A DNA stretch of 64,000 nucleotides. Source: Opitutaceae bacterium. Lineage in GTDB: Bacteria; Verrucomicrobiota; Verrucomicrobiia; Opitutales; Opitutaceae. The notes beneath the pieces were generated by a model. That model was given only the letters and a program-made list of their open reading frames with translations. It made no database searches and was not told the origin of the DNA. A program made the translations under genes and the position numbers. Every line of letters begins with the position of its first letter. The stretch's first letter is position 1. This document shows positions 1-7,269 of this stretch, one piece after another. The DNA lies in assembly GCA_027490995.1 (NCBI GenBank), contig JAIXWY010000003.1, positions 1 through 64,000 on the forward strand. The letters run 5' to 3'.

Positions 1-1
1 G

Positions 2-1099
2 GCGACGTACACGTACCAAGGAACGAGCGGGAGGCTGGACACGGTGGTGCGGAGCGGGTTCGCTGAAGATGTGGAAGGGGTCCAGATGGGAGCGGACGAG
101 AGGGCGTGTGGAACGGCAGAAGGAGTGCCGGACGTCCTGTCGCGTACGTGCATCTGGAATGTGGAGGCGGCGGAAACCCAAGGAAGTCCCGGGCGCTTCC
201 TGGGGAGAGACCCGCTGGGCGAAGCCGGAGGGAACAACCTGTATGGGTTCGTGAAGAACAACCCGGTGAACCGCTGGGACATCCTCGGGATGGTCACGCC
301 GGAGGATGCGAGGAAGCTCCTGAAGACCTGGGAGGGTTTCAATCTGTTCTTGGGCAACGGAGACACCCTCACCCACGGTCATTCCGGCAGCAGCGTCGAT
401 GAAGTGACGGGCGCGGAGGACTTCGACTTGGTGATGACGCGTTCCGAGCTGGAGAAGATCGCGGGACTGGCAGAGGGCGGAAATTACTATCCGGATGGAA
501 CGCCCGTCGCGTACGGCACCTTCGGTGATGTCCAGCTGGGGTGGGATTTCGGGGGCGGCTTGGGCCCAAACAGTGGATCGCGTGATCCGAACTTCTTGGA
601 CAAGACGGTTGTTTTTGGGGCGAACCTTGGCCTTGGACTGCTGACAGGCAGCCGCGAGCAGGATGTCGGCAGGCAGATCGCCATTGAAGGCCTCATCGGG
701 AAAATGGGGCTTAATCCTAACGATCCGATTTTGCAGCGTATCGTTGCCGGTTCCAACGGAGCCGCTTTGACCGGCCAGATGATCGCCGTAGCGCGCGCGG
801 GTGGGCCTCAGCCGGCATCTGCAGCGACGGCAATGGCTCGAAATCCATTAGGGCCTGTAACCACGGCAGCCGGCGCGCATACTGTTTTCCGGCGCGATCC
901 AACGACCGGGCAGATTACTCACTATACAACGTATATCCCACAGACTAATCCGCAGAATCCTAACCCTTGGCAGGTTCAGCTCAGGATGGATGCTGTTGGC
1001 CCATCTCACTTCAACAAAGACACTCAGCAGCCGGTAAACACGCCTCATGTTCACGATCCCAGTGTCCCCGGCGGCGTTCGCCCCGCGCTTCCCGGATAA
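2..1099 (+). CDS. RHS-repeat protein, C-terminal part with toxin-like tail (5' end outside window)
   Basis: This is the end of an RHS/YD-repeat protein, a class of large secreted or contact-delivered polymorphic toxins. The frame is open from base 2, so the real start lies upstream. The RHS core signature GRFLGRDPLGEAGGNNLYGF begins near base 191 and ends in WDILGM; in this family everything after that point is the variable toxin module. The last 73 codons (about 878-1096) hold HTVFRRDP, PQTNPQNPNPW and TPHVHDP, which from memory resemble the polymorphic toxin type 24 group; no search was run. Bases 60-190 do not look like canonical RHS repeats, so an internal deletion or old frameshift is possible. 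An immunity-type gene follows after 14 bases, which supports a toxin role. Confidence 0.8.
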   Translation, partial: ATYTYQGTSGRLDTVVRSGFAEDVEGVQMGADERACGTAEGVPDVLSRTCIWNVEAAETQGSPGRFLGRDPLGEAGGNNLYGFVKNNPVNRWDILGMVTPEDARKLLKTWEGFNLFLGNGDTLTHGHSGSSVDEVTGAEDFDLVMTRSELEKIAGLAEGGNYYPDGTPVAYGTFGDVQLGWDFGGGLGPNSGSRDPNFLDKTVVFGANLGLGLLTGSREQDVGRQIAIEGLIGKMGLNPNDPILQRIVAGSNGAALTGQMIAVARAGGPQPASAATAMARNPLGPVTTAAGAHTVFRRDPTTGQITHYTTYIPQTNPQNPNPWQVQLRMDAVGPSHFNKDTQQPVNTPHVHDPSVPGGVRPALPG

Positions 1100-1113
1100 A
1101 TCCCACCTATACC

Positions 1114-1416
1114 ATGAGTCCCGACTCTTCCTTAGAATGGCTACAATCTTGGTTTGCCCGGCGCGCTAACGGAGATTGGGAGCATCGGTTTGGTATCAAA
1201 ATTGAGACTCTCGATAATCCGGGGTGGCGAGTAACAATTGATTTATCAGGGACGGCGTTGGCGTCGAAATCCTTCACCGATGTTCGTGTCGATAAGTCGG
1301 AGAAAGATTGGATAACTTGCCGTGTAGCTGAACGGAGGTTTGAGGCCTTTTGCGATCCAGGTAAGTTAGCCGAGGCGTTGGAAATCTTCAGGTCGTGGGC
1401 GTCGGAGAAGTCCTAG
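1114..1416 (+). CDS. Imm53 family immunity protein
   Basis: This small acidic protein (100 residues) matches what I know of the Imm53 immunity family: LEWLQSWF near the start, then DWEHRFGIKIETLDNPGW, DLSGT, and a C-terminal helix LAEALEIFRSW. Such proteins neutralise the toxin encoded just upstream. The ATG at 1114 comes 14 bases after the RHS stop, the usual arrangement for a toxin tip and its cognate immunity gene. Its codons are visibly less GC-rich than those of the chromosomal genes to the right, which fits acquisition together with the toxin tip. The family call is from remembered motifs; the pairing with this toxin is inferred from position. Confidence 0.85.
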   Translation: MSPDSSLEWLQSWFARRANGDWEHRFGIKIETLDNPGWRVTIDLSGTALASKSFTDVRVDKSEKDWITCRVAERRFEAFCDPGKLAEALEIFRSWASEKS

Positions 1417-1815
1417 CCATCCGCGCGTTCGCAACGTCGCCAATGATCCAAGCGGCACACGTCGCGCCAGTCGTTCCGCCTGTCACGCCGTCTGCTTCCT
1501 CCCTCCACTTCGTTCCGGTCCGGTGTTATGGTGGAAAGTCATGGGGCAAGGATCAGTTTGGACTTTGACCTGCTCCCCTGAGACTGGAGTGGCGTGAGCG
1601 AGAAAGTCGGGTGAAAACAGTGAAGACCCGACATGAAAAAACATCACACCGAGGAGCAGATCCTCGGGATCCTGAAGGAAGCCGAGATGGGCAAGGCATT
1701 GCCCGATATCTTGCGGCAGCACGCGATCTCCAGCGGCACGTTCTATCGCTGGAGATGAGGATATATATAAAAATATGCTAAGCGATATTTATTTTATTGA
1801 ATTCACTTTGGTTAG
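1417..1815. other. Intergenic stretch around the IS remnant
   Basis: Apart from the transposase remnant at 1633-1758, no gene is visible. Bases 1759-1815 are strikingly AT-rich (runs of TATATA and TTTATTTTATTG), unlike the surrounding GC-rich DNA, and lie just downstream of the stop of the leftward gene at 1816. Confidence 0.5.
1633..1758 (+). pseudogene. IS3-family transposase OrfA remnant
   Basis: A 41-codon reading frame starts MKKHHTEEQILGILKEAEMG and ends FYRWR, then stops. This is the first helix-turn-helix part of an IS3-family OrfA (HTH_Tnp_1), which normally continues for about 50 more residues and is followed by OrfB with a DDE integrase core. Neither is present, so the element is dead. 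The sequence TGACCTGCTCCCCTGAG at about 1565 resembles the terminal inverted repeat of such elements and probably marks the left end. Immediately after the stop the DNA becomes AT-rich and unrelated, so the right part was lost by deletion. It lies between the RHS/immunity pair and the next accessory genes. Confidence 0.75.
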
Positions 1816-2433
1816 CTAGGGTTTGTTTTCGTTCTTGTTCAAGCGACCTGCGGACTTTGCCCGCTGCTTCAGGGCCTCTTTGGATACCGGCGGATCGGAT
1901 GGGTTGACCAAAGGGCTCACGTCCTGTCGCATGCGGTCACCGCGTGCCTCAACCAAAGTCAGTTCCCAACCGTGGACTCGGTAGTAGTTCCTGAAGTCGT
2001 TCCTGAGATCTTCGTCCAAATCAGCCCAAGCTCGCACCGCCCACTCCGGCAGGGGATGGGGCGCCCGACGCATCGGATTCGCGTCTGAACGAATCCAAGC
2101 CCAGTTCAACGCATCCGGTTGGAGGAGCTTCGTGGGCATCCGAGCCGGATCCGGGCCAGTGATCAACGGCTGTTCGAGGCGAAGTTCAGACTGCTTGCCG
2201 TCCGGAGCCACGATTAAAATCGTTCCAGCCGTTGCGTTGATCGCTGCGACCATGAAGCCGGCGAATGAATCACCCTCTTTGCACCACCGACTTGGACCGC
2301 CCTCCGATGCGAGATTCGCAAGCAGCAATTCCCCGCTCGATATAATGCCCTTCGCCGTCAGTTGGCTGCCGATTGCGCTAGCGGTACCGGCCGCAAAAGC
2401 CACGGTCAAAATCAACAAAGACCGAGTTTTCAT
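1816..2433 (-). CDS. Exported hypothetical protein
   Basis: The product is 205 residues. Starting at the ATG at 2433 gives MKTRSLLILTVAFAAGTASA, a convincing Sec signal peptide with a likely cut after ASA. A longer reading from 2469 would bury this signal, so the shorter start is preferred. The mature part has a short hydrophobic stretch (GFMVAAINATAGTILIVA), then a polar region rich in Trp, Asp and Arg around residues 110-160, and a basic C-terminus (KQRAKSAGRLNKNENKP). I do not recognise a family. It stands alone between the IS remnant and hipA, with a plausible promoter about 55 bases upstream. It may be accessory cargo. Confidence 0.6.
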   Translation of the reverse strand: MKTRSLLILTVAFAAGTASAIGSQLTAKGIISSGELLLANLASEGGPSRWCKEGDSFAGFMVAAINATAGTILIVAPDGKQSELRLEQPLITGPDPARMPTKLLQPDALNWAWIRSDANPMRRAPHPLPEWAVRAWADLDEDLRNDFRNYYRVHGWELTLVEARGDRMRQDVSPLVNPSDPPVSKEALKQRAKSAGRLNKNENKP

Positions 2434-2487
2434 AACAGATGCTGAGGCGCGTAGCACTGCTAATGTCAAAACATTTTATGTGAGTTT

Positions 2488-2516
2488 ATTGTAGTATTTT
2501 ATATCGTATCACACAA
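2488..2516 (-). promoter_or_regulatory. Sigma-70-like promoter for the exported hypothetical gene
   Basis: Read on the minus strand there is TTGTGT (2516-2511), a 17-base spacer, and TACAAT (2493-2488), a good -35/-10 pair in AT-rich DNA. Transcription would start near 2481 and give a leader of about 48 bases before the ATG at 2433. Sequence inspection only. Confidence 0.5.
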
Positions 2517-2560
2517 CACACTTTTATCTGACTGAATTGAAATTGTATAAAAACCGAATC

Positions 2561-2576
2561 GCCCCTGAGGGTCAGG
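2561..2576. repeat. Left copy of a 16-base repeat flanking hipBA
   Basis: GCCCCTGAGGGTCAGG here matches GCCCCTGAGGGGCAGG at 4363-4378 at 15 of 16 bases in the same orientation. The two copies bracket the hipBA pair, so they could mark the ends of an inserted module, although both also lie in hairpin-prone GC-rich sequence. Confidence 0.4.
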
Positions 2577-2587
2577 AGCTCCCGCGA

Positions 2588-2634
2588 GGGCCAGCGTGAC
2601 CCTGGCGAGCTGGCCCCGGCGGTTCGCCGCCGGG
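2588..2634 (-). terminator. Tandem hairpins downstream of hipA
   Basis: Two inverted repeats are stacked here. GGGCCAGC (2588-2595) pairs with GCTGGCCC (2609-2616). CCCGGCGG (2615-2622) and CCGCCGGG (2627-2634) form a perfect 8-bp stem around a TTCG loop. They lie 60-110 bases past the hipA stop in its direction of transcription. No clear T-run follows, so intrinsic termination is only a guess; transcript-end protection is an alternative. Confidence 0.35.
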
Positions 2635-2695
2635 AGTTACGTTTTCATCTCACGTGATTACAAGTGGTGCGGAAACGTAACCGATGCGCGACCAC

Positions 2696-3964
2696 CTATC
2701 GCGACGCGCGATCCGCGAACGCCGCAGCCATGAGCTGCGTCTCATCGCGCGGCAGTAGCAGCCGCCGCGCAACCTTACTCCACGTCGCGACGACCTGTCG
2801 AACCCGTGAAAGAATGGCTTTCGCTTCAGCGGACTTCAGCCCGTAGTAGGGAGCGGTCTGGAGCAGCAACGCGGGATCGGGCGTGGGATCACGCTCGTCA
2901 ATCGCGAGGGTGTGCACTCCGCGCTCGACGTTCGGGTTGAGATCGTAGGCCGGAGCCAAACGCCATCCGTCCGCTTCCAGAATGAAGCCGTGATTGCGGA
3001 GGTGATCGTCGGTGTTGCCGACGTGGATATTGAAAGCCACGCGCGTCCAGAGTTGCCGGAGATCGTCCGAACGGTGCCGAGCACTGCCGCGGGTGCTGAG
3101 GAATTCAGCCAACTCGAGGTAGCTGCCACCCTGGCCGTCCGCACGACCAAGGAGCGTCATGGCCGAGATGAAGAAGCGACGGCGCGCGCCGACGCGGTCG
3201 AAACGACGCGTGGCGAACGTGCGATGACGACCGGAGAGCGCCAGCAACTGCGCATCCGGCACATCGACGCCGGCGTTGACTGCCAGTTCATGCACAAGCT
3301 TTTCCCACGCGCCCACATCGCGCCGGTCTTCGCGGCTCGGGAACTTCGCGATCCAGAGCGCGCCGTCGGGATCAGTGAAATTCGCCTTCGGCCGGGCGCC
3401 GCCGAGTGAGCTGCCAGGTGCCAGAAGCGCCATGAGCCATCGCGAGAATTCCTCCCGATCAGGCGCGTCGGGCTCCTCCAAAGCGAGAGATGCCGCCTCT
3501 AGGTCGCGCAACGAGGCGAGAGGAGGCGCAGCGAGGCGGTCGTCGTGATCGATGAACGGCCCGGCGTGGTCGTGGCGGAAACGGAGTGCCCCGAGCCTGC
3601 ACCCGTCGTGCACGCCGAGGAGATAGTCCCACTCGCCGAGCGCGCGCGCGGTCCGTTTCTCGGCGCGAGCGCGCAAGACCTCTCGTCGATCCAACAGCAG
3701 TCGCCCCCAGCGATCCGGTGCCGAATCGAGGAAAACGCGAAACACTCCGGTGCCGTCAGCGGGATAGCTTTCGCCGCTGTGCATTTGAAGGTCGGGATCG
3801 ATCGCAAAGGCATCCGGCCGGTTCAGCCAGGTGCGGTCGTATGCGAAGGAGAACGTCTCGTGTCCATGCGCAGCGGCACGGAACAGCGTTCCCACCGGGC
3901 AAGCTTCGCCGATGAAATCGGCATCGAGCACGACCTCGACTTGCTGGCGATGCTTCGGCTTCAC
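2696..3964 (-). CDS. hipA: HipA-family serine/threonine kinase toxin
   Basis: The product (422 residues) has the HipA layout: an N-terminal HipA_N-like part with GVFRVFLDSAPDRWGR, then the kinase core. Visible kinase motifs are the Gly-rich loop SLGGARPKANF (about 186-196), the catalytic segment HVGNTDDHLRNHGF (about 314-327, with the Asp-Asp-His and Asn expected of the family) and LAPAYDLNPN, the metal-binding equivalent of DFG. All are intact, so it should be active. The best-known HipA phosphorylates glutamyl-tRNA synthetase and causes persistence; the target here is unknown. It overlaps the upstream hipB by 4 bases, the usual antitoxin-first order. Confidence 0.9.
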   Translation of the reverse strand: MKPKHRQQVEVVLDADFIGEACPVGTLFRAAAHGHETFSFAYDRTWLNRPDAFAIDPDLQMHSGESYPADGTGVFRVFLDSAPDRWGRLLLDRREVLRARAEKRTARALGEWDYLLGVHDGCRLGALRFRHDHAGPFIDHDDRLAAPPLASLRDLEAASLALEEPDAPDREEFSRWLMALLAPGSSLGGARPKANFTDPDGALWIAKFPSREDRRDVGAWEKLVHELAVNAGVDVPDAQLLALSGRHRTFATRRFDRVGARRRFFISAMTLLGRADGQGGSYLELAEFLSTRGSARHRSDDLRQLWTRVAFNIHVGNTDDHLRNHGFILEADGWRLAPAYDLNPNVERGVHTLAIDERDPTPDPALLLQTAPYYGLKSAEAKAILSRVRQVVATWSKVARRLLLPRDETQLMAAAFADRASR

Positions 3965-4293
3965 GATACCTCCTCCGATTTGCCGCGACGCGGGGCGGTC
4001 CGTCGTTCGGGCAGCTCAAGGTCTTGCAGCTTCCGCCCCAGGTTGTCGTCGCGGGCCACGGCATCGAGATCAGCGTGCAGCCCAAGAACGCGCAGGACGC
4101 TTACGTAGGTGCCCAAGGCAACACCGGCATCTCCCTTTTCGGCGCGGTAAAGGGTGGATCGTGTGACGCCCGCACGTCCCGCCACGGTGGCAGCCGAGAA
4201 TCGACGCCGCAGGCGAGCGAGGCGAAGACGTTCGCCCAAAGCCTCCAACTGGCGGGCAGTCGCGGGGAACAGGACTGGAAGGGTTCGTGGCAT
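3961..4293 (-). CDS. hipB: HipB-like XRE antitoxin
   Basis: A 110-residue DNA-binding protein with a Cro/C1-type helix-turn-helix: LGERLRLARLRRRFSAATVA, then GRAGVTRSTLYRAEKG. It should bind HipA and repress its own operon. The ATG at 4293 (MPRTLPVLF) is chosen over a TTG at 4314 because the extra codons fall within a palindromic element that recurs elsewhere in the window. The stop overlaps the hipA start, indicating translational coupling. The C-terminal tail is basic and proline-rich (PERRTAPRRGK). Confidence 0.85.
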   Translation of the reverse strand: MPRTLPVLFPATARQLEALGERLRLARLRRRFSAATVAGRAGVTRSTLYRAEKGDAGVALGTYVSVLRVLGLHADLDAVARDDNLGRKLQDLELPERRTAPRRGKSEEVS

Positions 4294-4295
4294 CG

Positions 4296-4324
4296 TGTCT
4301 GATATTTGAGACAAAAAATGCGGA
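4296..4324 (-). promoter_or_regulatory. Candidate hipBA operator/promoter, copy 1 of a recurring element
   Basis: TGTCTGATATTTGAGACA (4296-4313) is a dyad with TGTCT/AGACA arms directly upstream of the hipB ATG. On the minus strand the longer element reads TTCC, nine bases, then GTCTCAAATATC. The same layout occurs near 5947-5921 and 8680-8656. Autoregulation by HipB is expected for this family, but the other two copies are not next to a hip gene. Confidence 0.45.
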
Positions 4325-4362
4325 AATAGTCTAATCTATAATCCAAAGCTCTGCCCGTGAGG

Positions 4363-4378
4363 GCCCCTGAGGGGCAGG
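4363..4378. repeat. Right copy of the 16-base repeat flanking hipBA
   Basis: GCCCCTGAGGGGCAGG, direct partner of the copy at 2561-2576 with one mismatch. It also sits in a local hairpin (CTGCCC at 4351 can pair with GGGGCAG here). Confidence 0.4.
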
Positions 4379-4851
4379 CCTCGCCGTTTGCCGTCCGGTT
4401 GTGTGCACCCGACCGATGCCGGGGCGATCGGGGACGATCCCGATGGGGTCATGTCAGGACATAGGACAGAGCCGCTGAAACTGGGGTGCGCGGTGGGTTT
4501 GGAGTGCGGCCGAACGTGGCGGCTGGCGGGTTCGCGCCGACGCGAGCATGAGCGATCCTTTCCACCTCGCGGTGAAAGGAGTCGAGCGTTCGAGGGGTGC
4601 GATTGGGCGCAGCAAGTAAGGCCCGGGCGCGCGCCGGTACAGATGGCGCATGATCGGGAGAGCAGCCCTTTACGGGCCAGAATTGTGATGCCCGAGTGCC
4701 TGGCCGACGGTTTGAAACCGCCGCCGCCGGCACGCGGCTGGAGAGGTGAACCGCGAGTGGAGTGGCGTCACACCCGCATCGTTCTCGCCCAAGAGGCGGC
4801 GAGCTACGGTCGCTTTGTCCTATGCCCTGACCTGACCCCGGCCGACTGACC
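4379..4851. other. Non-coding or decayed stretch
   Basis: No convincing gene. Long frames exist on both strands (for example + 4388-4849) but their translations are Arg/Pro/Gly-rich with no domain, start signal or codon bias. The piece leads into a helix-turn-helix gene stub at 4852, so it is probably debris of former accessory genes. Confidence 0.5.
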
Positions 4852-4989
4852 TTCGCGTCGGCGTTCGGCATCAGCCCTGCCACCTTGAGAAACTGGGAGC
4901 AGGGCCGCCGCCAACCGACCGGTGCCGCCCGCGTGCTCCTCAGGGTCGCCGCGAAACATCCGAAGGCCGTGCTCGAGGCGGTGGGGTAG
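4852..4989 (+). pseudogene. C-terminal stub of a HigA/XRE-type antitoxin
   Basis: The frame FASAFGISPATLRNWEQGRR, then QPTGAARVLLRVAAKHPKAV and a stop, is the second half of a small XRE regulator of the kind paired with HigB/RelE-like toxins. Only about 46 codons remain. In-frame upstream there is a stop at 4828-4830 and no start, so the N-terminal part and the DNA-binding first helix are gone. No toxin gene is visible beside it. It is best read as the remains of a second toxin-antitoxin locus next to hipBA. Confidence 0.65.
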
Positions 4990-5024
4990 AACTGACTGCC
5001 CGGCGATCCTGAACTGCTCCCGCC

Positions 5025-5699
5025 CTAACGCTGTCGGATCAGGCACGTCTGCGAATGGCGGCCGAAACCGCGGTCGCGGGCCCAGCGGATGAGTTCGATC
5101 GTGGAGTGGAGTCCGAGACGGGAGAGGATGCGCTGGCGGAAGGTGCGCACCGAGTGAACACTGAGGTCCAAGCTGCGGCCGATCGTCGCATCGTCGCGGG
5201 CGAGGGCGAACCACTCGAGAAGGTGCTGCTCGCGCTGACTCAAGAGGCGGTGCCAGGCGCGTCCGTCGCGAGCGACCCTCGCCAAGGCGGCGGCCACGGC
5301 GGGGGAACGGATCCGCTTGCCCAAGCCGATGGCGCGCAGGGCCGTGACCAGCGAGCTGACGCTGGTCTCCGCGCGGAGCAGGAGGCCGGCGGGCTGCACC
5401 CGCCCCGCCCGGACCGCTTCAAGTTCCGTGAGTTCGGTGATGAGGACGGCGACCCGCCGTTCGGGCAGGTGGGTGCCGACCCAGTGGGCCAAGTCCCAAG
5501 CCGATCCGCCCGGCAGGTCGCTGGAGATGAGCATCAGGCTGGGGCGCCGCCGGCGACAGATCCGCATGCACTCGGCGACTGAGCCGGCGGCCCCGGCCCA
5601 CGTACCCCCCTCGCGAGCCTCCCACGCCATCCGTAGCGTGTCGCTGGCCAGCCGATCCCGCTCGCCCACCGCGAGCGACGCCTTGACGCGGGACTTCAT
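5025..5699 (-). CDS. LuxR-type regulator with degenerate receiver domain
   Basis: The product (224 residues) has an N-terminal region laid out like a response-regulator receiver (about 5-120) and a C-terminal LuxR helix-turn-helix (LLSQREQHLLEWFALARDDA, then SVHSVRTFRQRILSRLGLHS). In the receiver, the position expected to hold the phospho-acceptor Asp falls in LMLISSDLPGG, where Ser appears to replace it, so it may work without phosphorylation. The ATG at 5699 has a GGAGG Shine-Dalgarno sequence 7 bases upstream. No histidine kinase lies nearby. It is separated from argC by 500 bases and transcribed away from it. Targets unknown. Confidence 0.75.
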   Translation of the reverse strand: MKSRVKASLAVGERDRLASDTLRMAWEAREGGTWAGAAGSVAECMRICRRRRPSLMLISSDLPGGSAWDLAHWVGTHLPERRVAVLITELTELEAVRAGRVQPAGLLLRAETSVSSLVTALRAIGLGKRIRSPAVAAALARVARDGRAWHRLLSQREQHLLEWFALARDDATIGRSLDLSVHSVRTFRQRILSRLGLHSTIELIRWARDRGFGRHSQTCLIRQR

Positions 5700-5920
5700 C
5701 GGCTATCCTCCACCCCCGGAGGCAGAATTGCCGTCGTCCGCCGACTCCGCGCCGTTCGCTGCGCCCTCGCCAAGCTGGACCACGCCGCGCCCAACGGCCC
5801 GCCCCGGAGGCGCGGAGCGCGGGGGAGGAGCGGAGGAATCTGCGAGAAAAGAAGATCGGCCATGGATCGGTACGCGCGGCGTGCGATCGCCTCGCACGGA
5901 ACGCCGTCCCTCCGATCATA

Positions 5921-5947
5921 TCAGGAATCTGAGACAAAAATCCGGGA
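5921..5947 (-). promoter_or_regulatory. Recurring TTCC-N9-GTCTCAGAT element, copy 2
   Basis: On the minus strand: TTCC, nine bases ending in a T-run, then GTCTCAGATTCCTGA. The inner part is a dyad (TCAG-N4-CTGA, 5921-5932). It lies 222 bases before the LuxR-type gene start and about 250 bases before argC on the other side, so either could be the regulated gene. Confidence 0.4.
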
Positions 5948-6096
5948 AGATTGGAAAGCGTCGGGGAAAAGTTCCCGTCTGGAGAGCCGACGCGACGGGA
6001 CCTAGAGCCTGAGGCACCCGGAGGTTGGAGCCCGACGGGGTCCGACAGGATCGTGTGGCGGTGGGCGTCTCGGTGGGTAGGGCGGGCGGGCCTTGC

Positions 6097-6115
6097 GGAC
6101 TGATCAGGTCAGTCC
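6097..6115 (+). promoter_or_regulatory. Inverted repeat upstream of argC
   Basis: GGACTGA-TCAGG-TCAGTCC is a perfect 7-bp inverted repeat around 5 bases, about 85 bases ahead of argC. It could be an operator or a leader hairpin. It does not resemble the E. coli ArgR box. Confidence 0.3.
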
Positions 6116-6199
6116 GGCAGCGGGGGCGCCCGGCTTGCCGTCTCTCGTCCAAGAAATTCCTCTGGCTTCCGGTGGCCCTGCTGCTGAAGGATTCCGGTC

Positions 6200-7225
6200 A
6201 TGAAAGTCGGCATTGTTGGCGCCTCGGGCTATTCCGGAGAAGTGTTGGTCAAGTTGCTGCTCGCGCACCCCTTGGTGCAGCTTGCGGCGGTGACGTCGCG
6301 GAGCCAGGCCGGCAAGCGCCTATCGGCCGTGATCCCGGCGGTGCGCGGGGTGGATCGGGGGTTGGTGTTCAGCGATTCCGATGCGGCGGCGTTGGCGGCG
6401 AGTGACCTTGAGTTGTTCTTTCTCGCCCTGCCGCACGGTGCGGCGGCGGCGTACGCCAAGGCCTTGGTCGCTGGCGGTAAGCGGGTGATTGACCTCAGCG
6501 CGGACTTTCGCATCGCGGATCTGGCGACGTACGAAAAGTACTATGGCAGCCATCATGCGCCGGAGCTGCTGCCGCAGGCCCGCTTTGTCCTCCCGGAAAT
6601 CACCGCGCCGGCGTGGCGGACGGAAGCACGCCTCGTCGCGGCGCCGGGGTGTTACCCGACGAGCATCCTACTCCCGCTGATTCCTCTACTGCGCGCCGGG
6701 CTGGTCTCGCGCGACCACATCGTGGCCAATTCCGCCAGCGGAGTCAGTGGCGCGGGGAAGAAGGCCGAGGAGATGTACCTCTTTGCCGAGCGCGCTGAGA
6801 GCATGAAGGCCTACGGCCTCGTGAAACATCGCCACCTGGCGGAAATCGAAGAGCAGCTCGCCCTCCACACGGGTGCGCCGACGATGATCCAGTTCAACCC
6901 GCACCTCGTCCCGATGCGGCGGGGCATCGCGACCACGATCACGGTGCCGGCCGCTCGCGGTGCCGGGATCGATGCGGTGTACGCCGCATGGAACGCGGCC
7001 TATGCGGACCGTCCGTTTGTGCAGATTTTGGCCAGCGGCGAGACGCCGGACACCGCCCACGTGGTCGGCACCAATCGTCTCGACATGTCCGCGGTCCACG
7101 ACCCGCGCACCGGCAACTTCATCATCACCTCCGCCGAGGACAACCTGATGAAGGGTGCCAGCGGTCAGGCGGTGCAGATCATGAATCTCTGGTCCGGCTT
7201 TCCCGAAACGGCTGGATTGGCCTGA
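6200..7225 (+). CDS. argC: N-acetyl-gamma-glutamyl-phosphate reductase
   Basis: This is the third step of ornithine synthesis: NADPH-dependent reduction of N-acetylglutamyl phosphate to the semialdehyde. The product (341 residues, normal length) starts with the Rossmann motif VGIVGASGYSGEVLVKLL. The catalytic cysteine lies in APGCYPTS (about residues 148-155), with FLALPHGAA and NPHLVPMRRGI as further family signatures. The start is supported by AAGGA at the right distance. It is convergent with argJ, whose stop is 45 bases away, and is the first gene of the arginine cluster, although argJ separates it from argB-argG. Confidence 0.95.
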   Translation: MKVGIVGASGYSGEVLVKLLLAHPLVQLAAVTSRSQAGKRLSAVIPAVRGVDRGLVFSDSDAAALAASDLELFFLALPHGAAAAYAKALVAGGKRVIDLSADFRIADLATYEKYYGSHHAPELLPQARFVLPEITAPAWRTEARLVAAPGCYPTSILLPLIPLLRAGLVSRDHIVANSASGVSGAGKKAEEMYLFAERAESMKAYGLVKHRHLAEIEEQLALHTGAPTMIQFNPHLVPMRRGIATTITVPAARGAGIDAVYAAWNAAYADRPFVQILASGETPDTAHVVGTNRLDMSAVHDPRTGNFIITSAEDNLMKGASGQAVQIMNLWSGFPETAGLA

Positions 7226-7269
7226 GGCGCGTGGGGCGGGACTCCGCCGCGGCGTTCTCGGCTTTCGAT

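Larger units (their letters stand above)
5700..6199. other. Divergent intergenic region between the LuxR-type gene and argC
   Basis: About 500 bases without a credible gene. It holds the second copy of the recurring GTCTCA element (5921-5947) and a perfect 7-bp inverted repeat, GGACTGA/TCAGTCC (6097-6115), about 85 bases before argC. argC itself has AAGGA 8 bases before its ATG. Confidence 0.5.

Noticed and set aside
4388..4849. Possible 153-codon gene between hipB and the LuxR-type gene
   Set aside because: Arg/Pro/Gly-rich translation, no Shine-Dalgarno sequence, no domain, and equally long frames on the other strand. Read as decayed DNA.
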